Source: Picochlorum sp. 'celeri' (lineage: Eukaryota; Chlorophyta; Trebouxiophyceae). From it: a stretch of DNA of 64,000 bases. Where the stretch lies: positions 372,001-436,000 of the forward strand of contig JAACMV010000014.1 in the NCBI GenBank assembly GCA_010909725.1. Reading direction: 5' to 3'. The position numbers and the translations under genes were made by a program. Below, one piece after another: positions 52,269 through 63,212 of the stretch (position 1 is the stretch's first letter; each line of letters starts with the position of its first letter). The notes under the pieces were generated by a model. That model saw nothing but the letters and a program-made list of their open reading frames with translations, made no database searches and had not been told where the DNA came from.

Positions 52269-53492
52269 TTAGATGGCTCGCCGTGCCACGATTGTTCTTT
52301 CATTCTGAGTGTTTGCCATCAGGCACAAGTTCTTCATCCCAGTAATGTCACAGGTAAATGCATCCGACAACGCTTTAATGGACTTGTCCAAGTTCCGCGC
52401 TCCATTCCCTCGAAACTTTAAGGTCACGACCAGCATCCCTCCTGGTCTGAGATATTTCAGTGCAGGTGCAAGCATCTTGCCAAGCATGAAGGGATCTCTA
52501 TTGGCATCACACGTTATCAAATCCACCTCTTTCTTCGTCGCATTCTCCATAATTCGATCAATATCAGGACCTGCGTCCTGTGATACCTTTTGCACGTGAT
52601 GAACATTATCAAGAGCTGCAACAGACTCGTGCAGCATGGCAGGGTCAATGGCAATCACCGTGTGCATGTCTTTGGCCAATTGATGCGTCCATCCACCAGG
52701 AGCCGCACCAATATCTATCGCACATGCATCCTTCTTTCGACACTCATCCCAAAACCCAGTCACCAGAAGCGCTTCGTGCAACTTGCCAGCAGCCTTGCAA
52801 AACTGACCAGCCACTCTGGCATCCCCATCTGGCTTTGTATGAAACGTCTCACACGCTGGTCGTAAACAATACCGAAAACTACCGTCTTTCTTTTGAATAA
52901 TATGCAGGGTTCGTGTGAAATTGACTGGATGAAATTCAAACACACCATCATCCCCAAAAGCATCCAAAAACTCTTTTTCCAAAGGCCTTGGGCAACACAT
53001 GATGCGCACCGGCGCCGACTCTTTCTCTTTTATAACACCATCTGAAGCACTCAATTGCGCCACGACATCCTCTATAGAGGACGCCGTACCATCCTCATAC
53101 GCTCCTCCAAACAAAAACATTCTATTCACACAGTGCTGAAGGAAGGATGCATCCATCCAATCCACCCATTCCTTCCCAGTCCGACCCACATTCTCAAACA
53201 TCAACAAGTACGTCCCCGTGCGCTCTACCCCACGCGGGTACCCCAGGTATTGAGCCTTTGATGCAGCTCCAAACGCCCCTCGAGGAAAGACAACATGTCG
53301 AATGGACTCATCCTCAAAATACTCCATCAAGCGCTTCGCATGAGAATAGTGATTCACTTGAAACACACAGTCCATCCATAATGAGGACCCATCGTTCCCA
53401 TGGCTGCTCGCATCCGCCGTGACACGCTCTCCCTGTTGCATGGCATGGTCCTCGCATGCAGTCCCATTCACATGCTCTCTATCCCTCTTCAT
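52269..53492 (-). CDS. FtsJ/RlmM-like RNA 2'-O-methyltransferase
   Basis: Intronless, 407 residues. The C-terminal half holds an SAM-dependent methyltransferase: motif I AIDIGAAPGGWTHQLAKD, an acidic residue in VIAIDPAML, DLITCDANRDPFMLGKML and MLVVTLKFRGNGARNLDKS. These supply the Asp and Lys expected of the FtsJ catalytic set. The N-terminal half (about 40-200) has a THUMP-like position but no clear domain. Family relatives such as RlmM methylate 23S rRNA 2'-hydroxyls. The RNA target here, and whether it acts in an organelle, are unknown, as no transit peptide is evident. Confidence 0.8.
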   Translation of the reverse strand: MKRDREHVNGTACEDHAMQQGERVTADASSHGNDGSSLWMDCVFQVNHYSHAKRLMEYFEDESIRHVVFPRGAFGAASKAQYLGYPRGVERTGTYLLMFENVGRTGKEWVDWMDASFLQHCVNRMFLFGGAYEDGTASSIEDVVAQLSASDGVIKEKESAPVRIMCCPRPLEKEFLDAFGDDGVFEFHPVNFTRTLHIIQKKDGSFRYCLRPACETFHTKPDGDARVAGQFCKAAGKLHEALLVTGFWDECRKKDACAIDIGAAPGGWTHQLAKDMHTVIAIDPAMLHESVAALDNVHHVQKVSQDAGPDIDRIMENATKKEVDLITCDANRDPFMLGKMLAPALKYLRPGGMLVVTLKFRGNGARNLDKSIKALSDAFTCDITGMKNLCLMANTQNERTIVARRAI

Positions 53493-53546
53493 CGAACCAA
53501 TCTACTATGTGTTGTTTAAATTTAAAATGCGTGTTAAATAATAAAG

Positions 53547-54083
53547 TCATATCTCACAGTACACTCGCTCCATCCTGTATCCACGACGCCGTGCCCTCTC
53601 TGCAAATTGCCTTCCACGTTCCACATCCACATCACACCCATATCCTTCCATCAGCATTTGACCCAACAGCGCCATAGCCTTGACATCCCCACGCATCGCA
53701 TCTCTCTCAGCCTCCATATACCATCTCTTGACGGCATCGTCCACAACAGCCCCCAGAGGTGTTGGAGCCATCAACCGTCCATCATGACTATACACAACAG
53801 GTATTTCTTTCGTAGCCTTGTCTCCTCCCTTCCTCTTGCTACTACCACTATTACTATTATGTGACTTTCGTGAAGAAGACGGAGCTCCTCCGTCGCCAGC
53901 AGAAGTATTCTTCATCCAAAAGAGGTGATTTTTTCCAAAATTGTTTGACACGCTTGCTCTGCAAAGAGGAATGCTTCTTCTTGTTGTTGTTTTCTGTTGA
54001 CCCGAGTGGTAATAAGACCCTTGTTGTTTTCTAGTAGGAGGAGTAATAATAATACGAATGGTTGTTGTATTCAGGGAATACAT
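53547..54083 (-). CDS. Sel1-like repeat protein with N-terminal leader
   Basis: 178 residues, intronless. The N-terminus (MYSLNTTTIRIIITPPTRKQ) through about residue 60 is rich in Thr, Ser, Arg and Gln with no acid, suited to organelle import. A Ser/Lys-rich linker follows. The C-terminus has one clear Sel1/TPR-like repeat: RDAMRGDVKAMALLGQMLME then GYGCDVDVERGRQFAERARR. Such repeats mediate protein contacts; no enzyme motif is present. Its stop is 54 nt upstream (in window coordinates) of the ATG region of no other gene; the FtsJ-like ATG is at 53492. Confidence 0.6.
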   Translation of the reverse strand: MYSLNTTTIRIIITPPTRKQQGSYYHSGQQKTTTRRSIPLCRASVSNNFGKNHLFWMKNTSAGDGGAPSSSRKSHNSNSGSSKRKGGDKATKEIPVVYSHDGRLMAPTPLGAVVDDAVKRWYMEAERDAMRGDVKAMALLGQMLMEGYGCDVDVERGRQFAERARRRGYRMERVYCEI

Positions 54084-54439
54084 GAACCGAGGCTGCTACA
54101 AATGTTCCGACACTCGGTGATAAACCCCAATACTTTTCAATATTGTGTTGCTTGTGTTTTATTACGAGACACGTATTGAACGATACAATAGAACTGGTAG
54201 GTCAATTCAATAATACATGGCGGTGAATGTAAAACTCTCTCTCTCTCTGTGGCTTTTTTTAATCTTCTTTTTATGGTGTTTTTTTCGGCATTTATATGCC
54301 ATCGGCGGCACTGCAACGTACATTTTTTGGGGGGTATATACTTTTTCTCTTTCATTCATCCCTCAAGAAAAAAGTAACACCCACTTTGGTCGGCAATCCC
54401 AAACGAATCACTAAAAGACAACACAAACAACAATCAACA
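54084..54439. other. Intergenic region
   Basis: 356 nt between the truncated haemoglobin stop and the Sel1-like ATG. It has a CTCTCTCTCTCTCT run (about 54236-54249) and T-rich stretches. No gene seen. Confidence 0.4.
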
Positions 54440-55054
54440 TCAGGGTGATGATGATGTGTCTGCTGATTTCGTCTGATGGTGAAATTCGTCCAGGTATTCA
54501 ACAATACCAGACCCTCGCATCCTCAACCCAGACCGGATAATCTCAATATCCTCCTCACTGCTCGCCTTCAACACACGTTCTAAACTGTGGGTCACCTCAT
54601 CTATATCCTGATCCTGTTGCTTTCTAATTCTTTCAATCTCAGCGAGAGCACTTCCGAATGGATCATCTTCCGGGGGCTTCCTTTCAAAGATTGGCCTTGC
54701 CGTATGCAGAATAGCATCAGCTTCCTCCACCATCTCGCTCGCGCATTCAAGCTCCACCAATGTGTCATGGAAATGACCAGCCACGATATCAAAATGATAT
54801 TCATTCAACCCACGCTCTTCAATCAGTTTTTTATGAGCTTCTGCAATATCCTTTCCTGTGTATTCTGCGGGTCCTCCCATCACGTATGTGAAGAAATCCA
54901 CCTGCTTCTTCTTAATCCTGTCTGTGTCCACTCCATCGAAATACCCAGAAACCTTATCATCTGACAGCAGTTTTTTATAAAATAACTCGACAGCAGGGAT
55001 GATTAAGCCCAAAGCAGCGACGGGCCCTCCGAGCTTGTCAACCAGACTCGGCAT
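54440..55054 (-). CDS. Truncated (2/2) haemoglobin, group 1-like, with C-terminal extension
   Basis: 204 residues from ATG 55054; the open frame reaches 55087 without another ATG. The globin (about residues 4-118) has LVDKLGGPVAALGLIIPAVE, FYKKLLSDDKVSGYFDGVD, KKKQVDFFTYVMGGPAEYTG, the proximal His in AHKKLIEERGLNEYHFDI, and a final HFHDTLVELE. These match 2/2 globins of the N type found in cyanobacteria and green algae. Those bind oxygen or nitric oxide and in some algae help control nitrate assimilation. About 85 further residues, acidic and helical (for example IERIRKQQDQDIDEVTHSLE), are not part of the globin. Confidence 0.9.
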   Translation of the reverse strand: MPSLVDKLGGPVAALGLIIPAVELFYKKLLSDDKVSGYFDGVDTDRIKKKQVDFFTYVMGGPAEYTGKDIAEAHKKLIEERGLNEYHFDIVAGHFHDTLVELECASEMVEEADAILHTARPIFERKPPEDDPFGSALAEIERIRKQQDQDIDEVTHSLERVLKASSEEDIEIIRSGLRMRGSGIVEYLDEFHHQTKSADTSSSP

Positions 55055-55695
55055 CCAAATGTGTCCAAACCTCGAGAGATGAAACAATGTTTCCTACGTA
55101 CGTCTTATTATTGAAGATATCTCATTGCCTAATTTCTGTTATTATTATAGTACAAGGAGGGCAAGAATGGAGTCTGCAGATGATGCCCGTTATTCGAACA
55201 CAAGCATGACAGAGGGATGTCGTCATCATCATCGTTATCGATGACGATGCAAGCTTGCATTGCGCCTTAATTAAGGCGATGCACTAGTTGTTTCTGACTG
55301 TCTCTACAGCTTTGTTTGTATCATCCACTGTGACAAATAGTATACATCAACCACCCTGTATCTCTTTCTGATTTCTCTGGAAGAGAAGGGAATCATCCCT
55401 GTGAATTGTAACCCTTCAAAGACAGCCTTTGAAAAGCATCCTTGAAAACAGTCGTAGATCTCAGATCTCAGATCTGCCACAGCAGCACTCCGAGCGTGGG
55501 ATGGTGGTCCCTCAAGGTATTCTCAGCCACCACAATACTTGAGACATTGTCTGCTGTTATTAGTGTCATTGAAATTTTAAAACAGCCTTGAATGCGGTGC
55601 GCTGAAGGCTTTCAATCAATCAATCAGCCAGTCAGTTGTGTGCAGAAATTTTGAATTCTGCGCGGTATCACTTCATTAAAAACCCGAGTAGTTAC
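55055..55695. other. Divergent intergenic region with palindromes
   Basis: 641 nt between the divergent haemoglobin and uracil-DNA glycosylase genes. It holds ATGCAAGCTTGCAT (55247-55260) and CGCCTTAATTAAGGCG (55263-55278), two perfect palindromes two bases apart. A hairpin with arms TCATCG/CGATGA lies just upstream, and a triple AGATCTC-type repeat at 55458-55475. No ORF or RNA gene seen. Confidence 0.55.
55247..55278. repeat. Pair of perfect palindromes (14 and 16 bp)
   Basis: ATGCAAGCTTGCAT at 55247-55260 and CGCCTTAATTAAGGCG at 55263-55278, separated by TG. Both arms match exactly in each. Confidence 0.9.
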
Positions 55696-56649
55696 ATGCA
55701 ACGCATCCCTTTCTATACGTATAATTCTTTACTAAAATCTTCGAATACAAGGTTATTATTCCGTATCAGCATGGGACAGAAGCGTTTGGACTGCTTTGTG
55801 GTTCAAACAGAGTCCTCAACAGCAAAGAAAGTCAAGGCCACAGGCGCCGCTCATATATATACCAGTGCTGAGGATGTCAATATTGGAAAGAGACGGGCAG
55901 AGTCGAATAAAAACCATGCTCTCGCCAAACAAGCTGTGATTGCATGTGAGAGAGAGGGTGCTGTCCCATACCTGAAGGATCTATTGATTGAGGCATCGTG
56001 GAAGGCAGAATTGGAATCAGAATTTGAGAAGTCGTATTTTAAATCGTTAGAAACATTTGTGAGAGAGCAATGGGTGGGCGGGAAGCTCGTCTTTCCTCCC
56101 AAAGATTGCCTCTTCAGGGCCTACAATGCTGTGCCTCTGAGGCAAGTCAAAGTTGTGATTCTAGGGCAGGACCCGTATCATGATCTGGGCCAGGCGCAGG
56201 GGCTGTCCTTCTCTGTTCCCACAGGGAAACAGTTACCGAGCAGTTTGCGAAACATATATAAAGAGATTACGGAGGATATTGGCTGTCCCATGTCCAAGCA
56301 GAATGGATGCTTGGAGCCCTGGTCCCATCAGGGCGTGCTCCTTTTGAATGCCGTCCTGACAGTCGAAGCGCACAAAGCTGCCAGTCATAGTAAAAAAGGA
56401 TGGGAGGAATTCACCACGCACACGGTCCGTGTGATCAACAAGGAAACGTCTGGTGTTGTGTTTCTGTTGTGGGGCAAGTATGCCCAGGAGAAGGGCAGTT
56501 TGATCGATACGAAACGGCACCACGTGCTCAAATGCCCCCACCCATCTGGACTCAGCGCACACAGAGGCTTCTTTGGATGCAAGCATTTCAGCAAGGCGAA
56601 TGCCTTGCTCAAGGAACAGGGCAAGGAACCAATCAACTGGCAAATATAG
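55696..56649 (+). CDS. UNG: Uracil-DNA glycosylase (family 1) with two likely start codons
   Basis: Removes uracil from DNA to begin base-excision repair. 317 residues from ATG 55696, or 292 from ATG 55771. The catalytic motif is VVILGQDPYHDLGQAQGLSF and the minor-groove loop is HPSGLSAHRGFFGC, both intact. KQLPSSLRNIYKEI and GVLLLNAVLTVE also match. The longer form begins MQRIPFYTYNSLLKSSNTRL, basic and acid-free like a mitochondrial presequence. The shorter form begins MGQKRLDCFVVQ, where QKRLDCFV resembles a PCNA-binding box at the extreme N-terminus of nuclear UNG2. Both compartments could be served by one gene. Intronless. Confidence 0.95.
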   Translation: MQRIPFYTYNSLLKSSNTRLLFRISMGQKRLDCFVVQTESSTAKKVKATGAAHIYTSAEDVNIGKRRAESNKNHALAKQAVIACEREGAVPYLKDLLIEASWKAELESEFEKSYFKSLETFVREQWVGGKLVFPPKDCLFRAYNAVPLRQVKVVILGQDPYHDLGQAQGLSFSVPTGKQLPSSLRNIYKEITEDIGCPMSKQNGCLEPWSHQGVLLLNAVLTVEAHKAASHSKKGWEEFTTHTVRVINKETSGVVFLLWGKYAQEKGSLIDTKRHHVLKCPHPSGLSAHRGFFGCKHFSKANALLKEQGKEPINWQI

Positions 56650-56880
56650 GGTAGTATACGGTCAACCTAGGCACTTGATGGGATACGTCCTCCCAATGGG
56701 CTGATCCATCGAGAGGTACATGCGAGACTCCGACCTCTCGTCCTTGTAGTTCTGAAATATATTTCACTCTATCCTGCTACACAACAATTCTCTCATTTTT
56801 ATCATTTTTAGCATATTGTGACAAGAATTGAGACTTCTTGGGGCAGGCGCATTTGAATTATTGACGGATTGTGGAGAACC

Positions 56881-59800
56881 ATGGCAGGAATCGCAGGAAG
56901 CAGAAGTTTGGTGCTTACTCCAGCATCGTGCCGTTCTCTTCTTCATAGAAAGTCCTATGGACGTAAAAATGTGAATTCACGCCGTACAGTGGCTGTAGCC
57001 AGAAATGTATGTGGTTTTGAATACAAGTTGCATTGCGTGCGCGACCTCGAATCGAGGGAAGGAGGGAACGACGTAGGATGGAACAATGTATGTTTCTAAT
57101 CCTTATTTATATTCATATGCAGTCATCAGATGTGCCATCGCAGTCAAATGGTCGAGTTTCTAGTTCAAGCAATCAGTCACATGTGGCCAATGCCCTCGCG
57201 ACGGATCGACCAGTGTTTGACGTGGTCGATGCTGAGAGGCACGTGCCTATTGAGGTTGCAGACGCCGAGGAGATTTTGAAAGAGCGGGATGCATGCGGAG
57301 TACGTGTTTCTATGTGGTTTTGGTTGACATGTGGTAGTTCGCGCTCAGGGCGAACCAATCTCTACTACTATCCATTCTCGGCGCATGAATGATCTGGAGT
57401 GGCGTGTTATTTGCAGGTTGGATTTATTGCCAGTTTGAAAAATGAACTGAAGCATGATATTGTGTCAAAGGTGCGTCTTGTGTTGTGGTAGGGTTTTTGG
57501 TGTTGGTGGCAGAGGTTGAATGTTCAAACATCTCTCGGACGGTGTTCTGATAATGCTACTACTGTTGTAGGCTCTTGTGGCTCTTGGATGCATGGAGCAT
57601 CGCGGTGCTTGCTCTTCTGATGACGTTTCAGGAGATGGTGCTGGGTTGATGACCCGCATTCCATGGGGACTGTTGAAGAAGGAGTTCCCATCATTGAATG
57701 AGAAGACCTGCGGAGTTGGTATGGTGTTCATTCCAGATGATGACTCGGTTGAAGAGCAGGCGAAAGCCATGTACCAGAAGGTGGCTGATGCCGAGGGCTT
57801 TACTGTTCTCGGGTGGAGAGATGTTCCTGTGGATGTGACATATGTTGGAGCCATTGCCAAGGCAAACATGCCACGATTCCGTCAGGTGATGCTTGAATCC
57901 AAGGAAGGACTTACTGGAAAGGATTTGGAGCGCGCTTTGTATGTTGTGAGAAAGTTGGTGGAGAAGGAGAGAGATGCCACATTTGATGCTGAGACCGCTT
58001 TCGACTTTTCCACATGCACTCTGTCCAACCAGACAATTGTGTACAAGGGAATGCTCAACTCCGCATCTGTTGGTCCATTTTTCAAGGATCTTCAGAACCC
58101 AGATTTTGAAACGAATTTTGCGATTTATCACAGACGTTTCTCCACCAACACAAATCCAAGATGGCCACTTGCTCAGCCATTCAGATTTTTGGGACACAAT
58201 GGTGAGATTAACACATTGCAGGGAAATATCAACTGGGTTGCTTCCAGACAGACTGGTTTGAAGAGCTCTGCATTGCAAGGAAGGGAGTCTGATCTTCTTC
58301 CTCTCTGCTCAGCTGCTGAGTCTGATTCCTCCAATTTGGATCACTTGGCTGAATTGTTGGTGAGAACCGGTAAGGATCCAACCGAAGCTCTCATGATTTT
58401 GGTGCCAGAGGCATACAGAAACCATCCAGATTTGGTGGCCAACTATCCAGAAGTGGAGGACTTTTACACATACTGGGAGGGTATGCAGGAGGGATGGGAT
58501 GGACCAGCTCTCCTTGTTTTCTCTGATGGAGAAAAGGTCGGAGCTCGCCTTGACAGGAATGGTTTGAGACCAGCTCGTTTCTGGAGAACATCTGATGACA
58601 TGATTTACGTTGCATCAGAGGTTGGTGTCTTGGGTGATGTCTTTGAGAATGCTGCTAATGTTGTGGCAAAGGGACGTCTTGGACCAGGTCAGATGGTGTG
58701 CGCTGATATGGTGAATGGAACATTCAAGGAGAATACAGCCATCGCCAAGGATGTGGCATCTGGCTCACCATACAAGGAGTGGGTATCCAGTACTTCCAGA
58801 ACACTCGAGTCCTTGAGTGCCACAAATGTGTTGGATGAATGCCAGATGGACGCTGCCAAGTGCATCAAATTGCAGTCTGCAGTCGGATATGGTTTGGAAG
58901 ATCAGCAGATGATTATCGAGGCCATGGCAATGACTGGTGCTGAGCCAACATACTGCATGGGAGATGATGTTCCCCTTCCAGTGTTGGCATCATCTGCCCA
59001 CATGCTGTACGATTACTTCAAGCAGCGTTTTGCTCAGGTCACAAACCCACCAATCGATCCACTTCGTGAGGGATTGGTGATGTCTTTGGGAATGAGACTT
59101 GGTGGAAGAGGTAATTTGCTTGAGGCTGGTCCAGCAGCATACAACCAGGTCATCCTGAATTCACCAATTCTTTTGGAGTCTGAATTGGCTGCCATTGCTG
59201 GGGATTCGAGCCTGAAGACGCAGACTTTGTCCACCATTTATACTGCTTCTGGAAAAGGTTCCATGAAGACTGCCTTGGACAAGTTGTGCCAGGATGCCGA
59301 GGCTGCTGCTCGTGCCGGTTGTCAATGCATTGTCCTCTCTGACAGAGAAGCTGAGAGCAACACCAGCCCAGACCAGCCGCCAATTCCTCCTCTTTTGGCT
59401 GTGGGAGCTGTCCACCACCACTTGATCAAGCAGGGAGTTCGTACTGATACATCTCTTGTTGTGGAGACAGCACAGTGCTTCAGCACCCATCACATTGCCA
59501 TGCTTGTTGGTTATGGAGCCCACGCCATCTGCCCATACCTCGCCTTCGAGTCATGCAGGCAGTGGAGAGCATCTCCTCGTACAGCAAACTTGATCAAATC
59601 CGGCAAAGCTCCAGATCTCACAGCAAAGCAGGCAACTATCAACTATAAAAAGGGACTCGAGAAGGGTCTCATGAAGATTTTGTCCAAGATGGGTATCTCA
59701 CTCCTCTCCTGCTACCATGGAGCTCAGATTTTCGAGGTGTATGGACTTGGCAAGGAAGTTATTGACACTGCCTTCAAGGGATCCGTGTCTCGCATTGGTG

Positions 59801-62082
59801 GAATGTCTCTGGATGACCTTGCTGAGGAGAATGAGCGCTTCTGGTCAAAGGGATTCCCAGAAAAGGATCTCACCAAGCTTGATGATTATGGATTCATCCA
59901 ATCCAGACCAAAGGGAGAGTATCACGCAAACAACCAGGCCATGGCCAAATTGTTGCACAAAGCTATTGGTTTGGGAGGAAAAGGCATGGGCCCACAGGAG
60001 GCATATGATGCCTACCTGAAGCACTTTGAGGACTCTCCAGTACATGTCCTCAGAGATATGCTGGAATTAAAATCCGACAAGGGCGCCATCCCAATTGAGG
60101 AAGTCGAGTCCGCTGCCGACATCATGTCCAGATTCTGCACCGGAGGTATGTCCCTGGGAGCAATTTCTAGGGAAACACACGAGACAATTGCCATCGCCAT
60201 GAACCGTATTGGAGGAAAATCCAACAGTGGAGAGGGAGGTGAAGATCCAGTGAGATGGGAGAAATTGAACAATGTCGATGCTGAGGGCAAGAGTGAGAGC
60301 CTTCCACACTTGAACGGTCTCCAAAATGGAGATATTGCAACCTCGAGAATCAAGCAGGTCGCCTCTGGAAGATTCGGAGTCACCCCAGAGTTCTTAGTCA
60401 ACGCTGAGCAGCTCGAAATCAAGGTAGCCCAGGGAGCAAAGCCAGGAGAAGGAGGTCAGCTCCCAGGAAAGAAGGTGTCCCCATACATTGCCGGCATGAG
60501 ACGCTCCAAGCCAGGAGTCCCACTCATCTCCCCACCACCACATCACGACATCTACTCCATCGAGGATTTGGCACAGTTGATCTACGATCTTCATCAGATC
60601 AACAAGGCCGCCAAGGTCTCTGTAAAACTAGTAGCTCAGGCTGGAATTGGAACAGTCGCATCAGGTGTCGCAAAAGCCAATGCTGATGTCATCCAAGTCT
60701 CTGGACACGACGGAGGAACCGGTGCCTCACCAATCTCTTCCATCAAGCATGCTGGAGGACCTGTCGAGATGGGACTTGCTGAAGTTCACCAGACTCTCAC
60801 AGCAAACGGACTCAGAGAGCGTGTCAGTCTCCGAGTTGATGGTGGTATGAGAACAGGACGCGACGTCCTCGTCACCGCTGCATTGGGAGGAGACGAGTAT
60901 GGTTTCGGTACCATTGCCATGATTGCCACTGGATGCATTATGGCCCGCGTGTGCCACACCAATAACTGCCCAGTCGGTGTTGCATCCCAGAGAGAGGAAC
61001 TTAGAGCCCGCTTCCCAGGAGTGCCAGAAGATCTGGTCAACTACTTCCACTTTGTAGCCGAAGAAGTGCGCGCTGGATTAGCCTCCATGGGTCTCCGCTC
61101 TCTTGATGAGCTTGTCGGCAGAGCTGATTACTTGAAACAGCGAAGCACACCACTTGAAAAGACAACTGGTCTTGACCTCAGCTTCCTCACCACCTATGCT
61201 GGAGAGACAGGATCAAGTATGAAGAGAATCCTGCAGGAAGCACACGACAATGGACCACAGCTCGATGATGAAATCTTGGCTGATCCAGCCATCCCAGCTG
61301 CCATTGAAAACAATGGCTCTGTCACCAAGGATGTGGAGATTGTCAATGTGGATCGCTCAGCCCTCGCTCGTGTTGCCGGAGCTGTCGCTCTCAAGCACGG
61401 AGACAGAGGATTCAAGGGAGAGATCGCCATCAACCTCAGAGGATCCGCAGGTCAATCCTTCGGATGCTTCTTGGCTGGCGGCATGCGTGTCAAGCTGGTC
61501 GGAGAGGCCAATGACTATGTCGGCAAGGGCATGGCAGGAGGTGAAATCTCCATTGTACCACCAGAGGAATCCACATTCGCCCCAGAAAAGGCATCAATCG
61601 TAGGAAACACCTGCTTGTACGGCGCCACTGGAGGAAGACTCTTCGTCGGTGGACGCGCTGGTGAGCGCTTTGCTGTCAGAAACTCCATGGCAGAGACTGT
61701 TGTCGAGGGCACTGGAGATCATTGCTGCGAGTACATGACTGGTGGTGTCGTCGTCGCACTCGGCCCAGTCGGTCGCAACGTCGGAGCAGGTATGACTGGA
61801 GGTCTTGGATACTTCTACGACCCAGAGGGCACCTTCCCAGAAAAGGTCAATGGAGAGATTGTCCAGATCCAGCGCATCCAGACAGAGGCCGGAAAGACCC
61901 AGCTCAAGACGCTCATCCAGGACCACGTAGACAGAACAGGATCATCCACCGGACGTGCCATCCTCGACTCCTTCGACGCTGAGCTGCAAAACTTCTGGCA
62001 GGTTGTCCCACCATCCGAGGCCAACACACCAGAGGCCAGCCCAATCGCAGAGGAGGACAGTTCTGTTGCAGTAGCTGCATAA
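56881..62082 (+). CDS. GLU: Ferredoxin-dependent glutamate synthase, plastid precursor
   Basis: Makes two glutamates from glutamine and 2-oxoglutarate with ferredoxin electrons, the central step of ammonium assimilation. Exons 56881-57006, 57123-57299, 57417-57470 and 57571-62082, all in phase 0, give 1622 residues, the usual Fd-GOGAT length. A 99-residue leader (Ser/Arg-rich [20 protein letters not shown] then a propeptide) precedes Cys100 in [13 protein letters not shown]. That is the catalytic N-terminal cysteine released by processing. Class-II amidotransferase, central, FMN-binding and GXGXG-like C-terminal domains follow. The 3Fe-4S cluster is Cys1241, Cys1247 and Cys1252 (C-x5-C-x4-C). 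There is no NADH-binding beta-subunit extension. Codon use is strongly biased (CCA, GGA, ATC, AAG), suggesting high expression. Confidence 0.97.
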
Positions 62083-63212
62083 GTAAGTATGCAGCAGCCG
62101 CCATCGTCGTCGTGCTCTTCTTCTTTTCCTTCTCCTCTTCCTCCATAGTTGTAATAGTATCGACATCGATGAATCAATCAATCAATTTGTAACATACATG
62201 TATCAACTTGAGTTGTGTCTAATGCAAGCGTAGTAGTAGTAGACAAGGGCATTCCCATCAAAGGGCTAGGCCAATGGGAACAAGGGCATCCGGGTGCTGA
62301 CGAGGACAACAAGATACCGCATGCATACGCCACTCCAAATCTGGCATGCAACAACGGTGCGCTCCCTCATCCGACATGGATCAACACATACCCTAGTCCC
62401 TCCCCGAAACTCGTCAAAGTTTTTCCAACAATAAAATTTTGATTTCATATTCCACTCAGAGACGATTGATATTTTCAGACAAGGTACGATGAGCAAGACT
62501 CGGTCGGATAACACGCCGAGATACGTCCGGACGAGGGTATCCGAACACTACCATTCGGATGCGGCCATGAATCGCTTGCATGCGTTACCCATTGGATATA
62601 TATTTGAAAATCATGATGAATGAGTGCCATTGTGTGATATAATTGAGGAGGAGGGGAGTAAACGTGGTCGTCGTGGCAGTTGACGTGACCTTGTCCGGTC
62701 ATGGAGATGGGTTGATGGGTAGGGAGGGTTGAGATCGAATCTTCCGTCGTAGTAGGAATCTGACGTGTTCTAGGGCTAGGATGATGGTGCTGTTGTAGAA
62801 CAATGTACGGCCCGATTGACCAGTATTCTTTATACATTGTAGATTTGATACATTTTGGTATTGATTGATCCAAGCGCATTGCTGTTTGAAGCGACGTGTC
62901 ACTCATTGATTGATTGACTGTGTGATTTGTTTCAACTGGTGGTGTTCAATCAGAACTGGAGAGAGCAGATCAGATCTATTTGATTGGTAGACGATAGATA
63001 TAAGAGAGTGGTTGATCTATTGGATAGCCGTGTATGGTTGTATTCCTGTCCTGATTGGTGCATTTCAATTGCGGACAGTACACACACACATATAATATAC
63101 AACAACAGAGACAACCACAGAAGTGGATCAAGAGAAGAAGAGGAAGAAAGCGGTAGAGTGCGATACGTCATCTCTGCTGCTGATCTTCGTATAAAGCAAA
63201 ACATTCATTATA
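62083..63212. other. Long intergenic region
   Basis: 1130 nt between GLU and the B3 gene. It holds CATCGATGAATCAATCAATC-type repeats (62161-62185), a short CA run near 63080 and several ATTGATTG/GATTGATTG repeats (62868-62920). A 143-codon - strand ORF (62906-62475) is His/Pro/Ser-rich without structure and is not called. I see no RNA gene. It probably contains the GLU 3' end and the B3 gene promoter. Confidence 0.45.

Noticed and set aside
62475..62906. 143-codon - strand ORF in the long gap after GLU
   Set aside because: His/Pro/Ser-rich with no domain, no homologous feel, and located in repeat-rich noncoding DNA.
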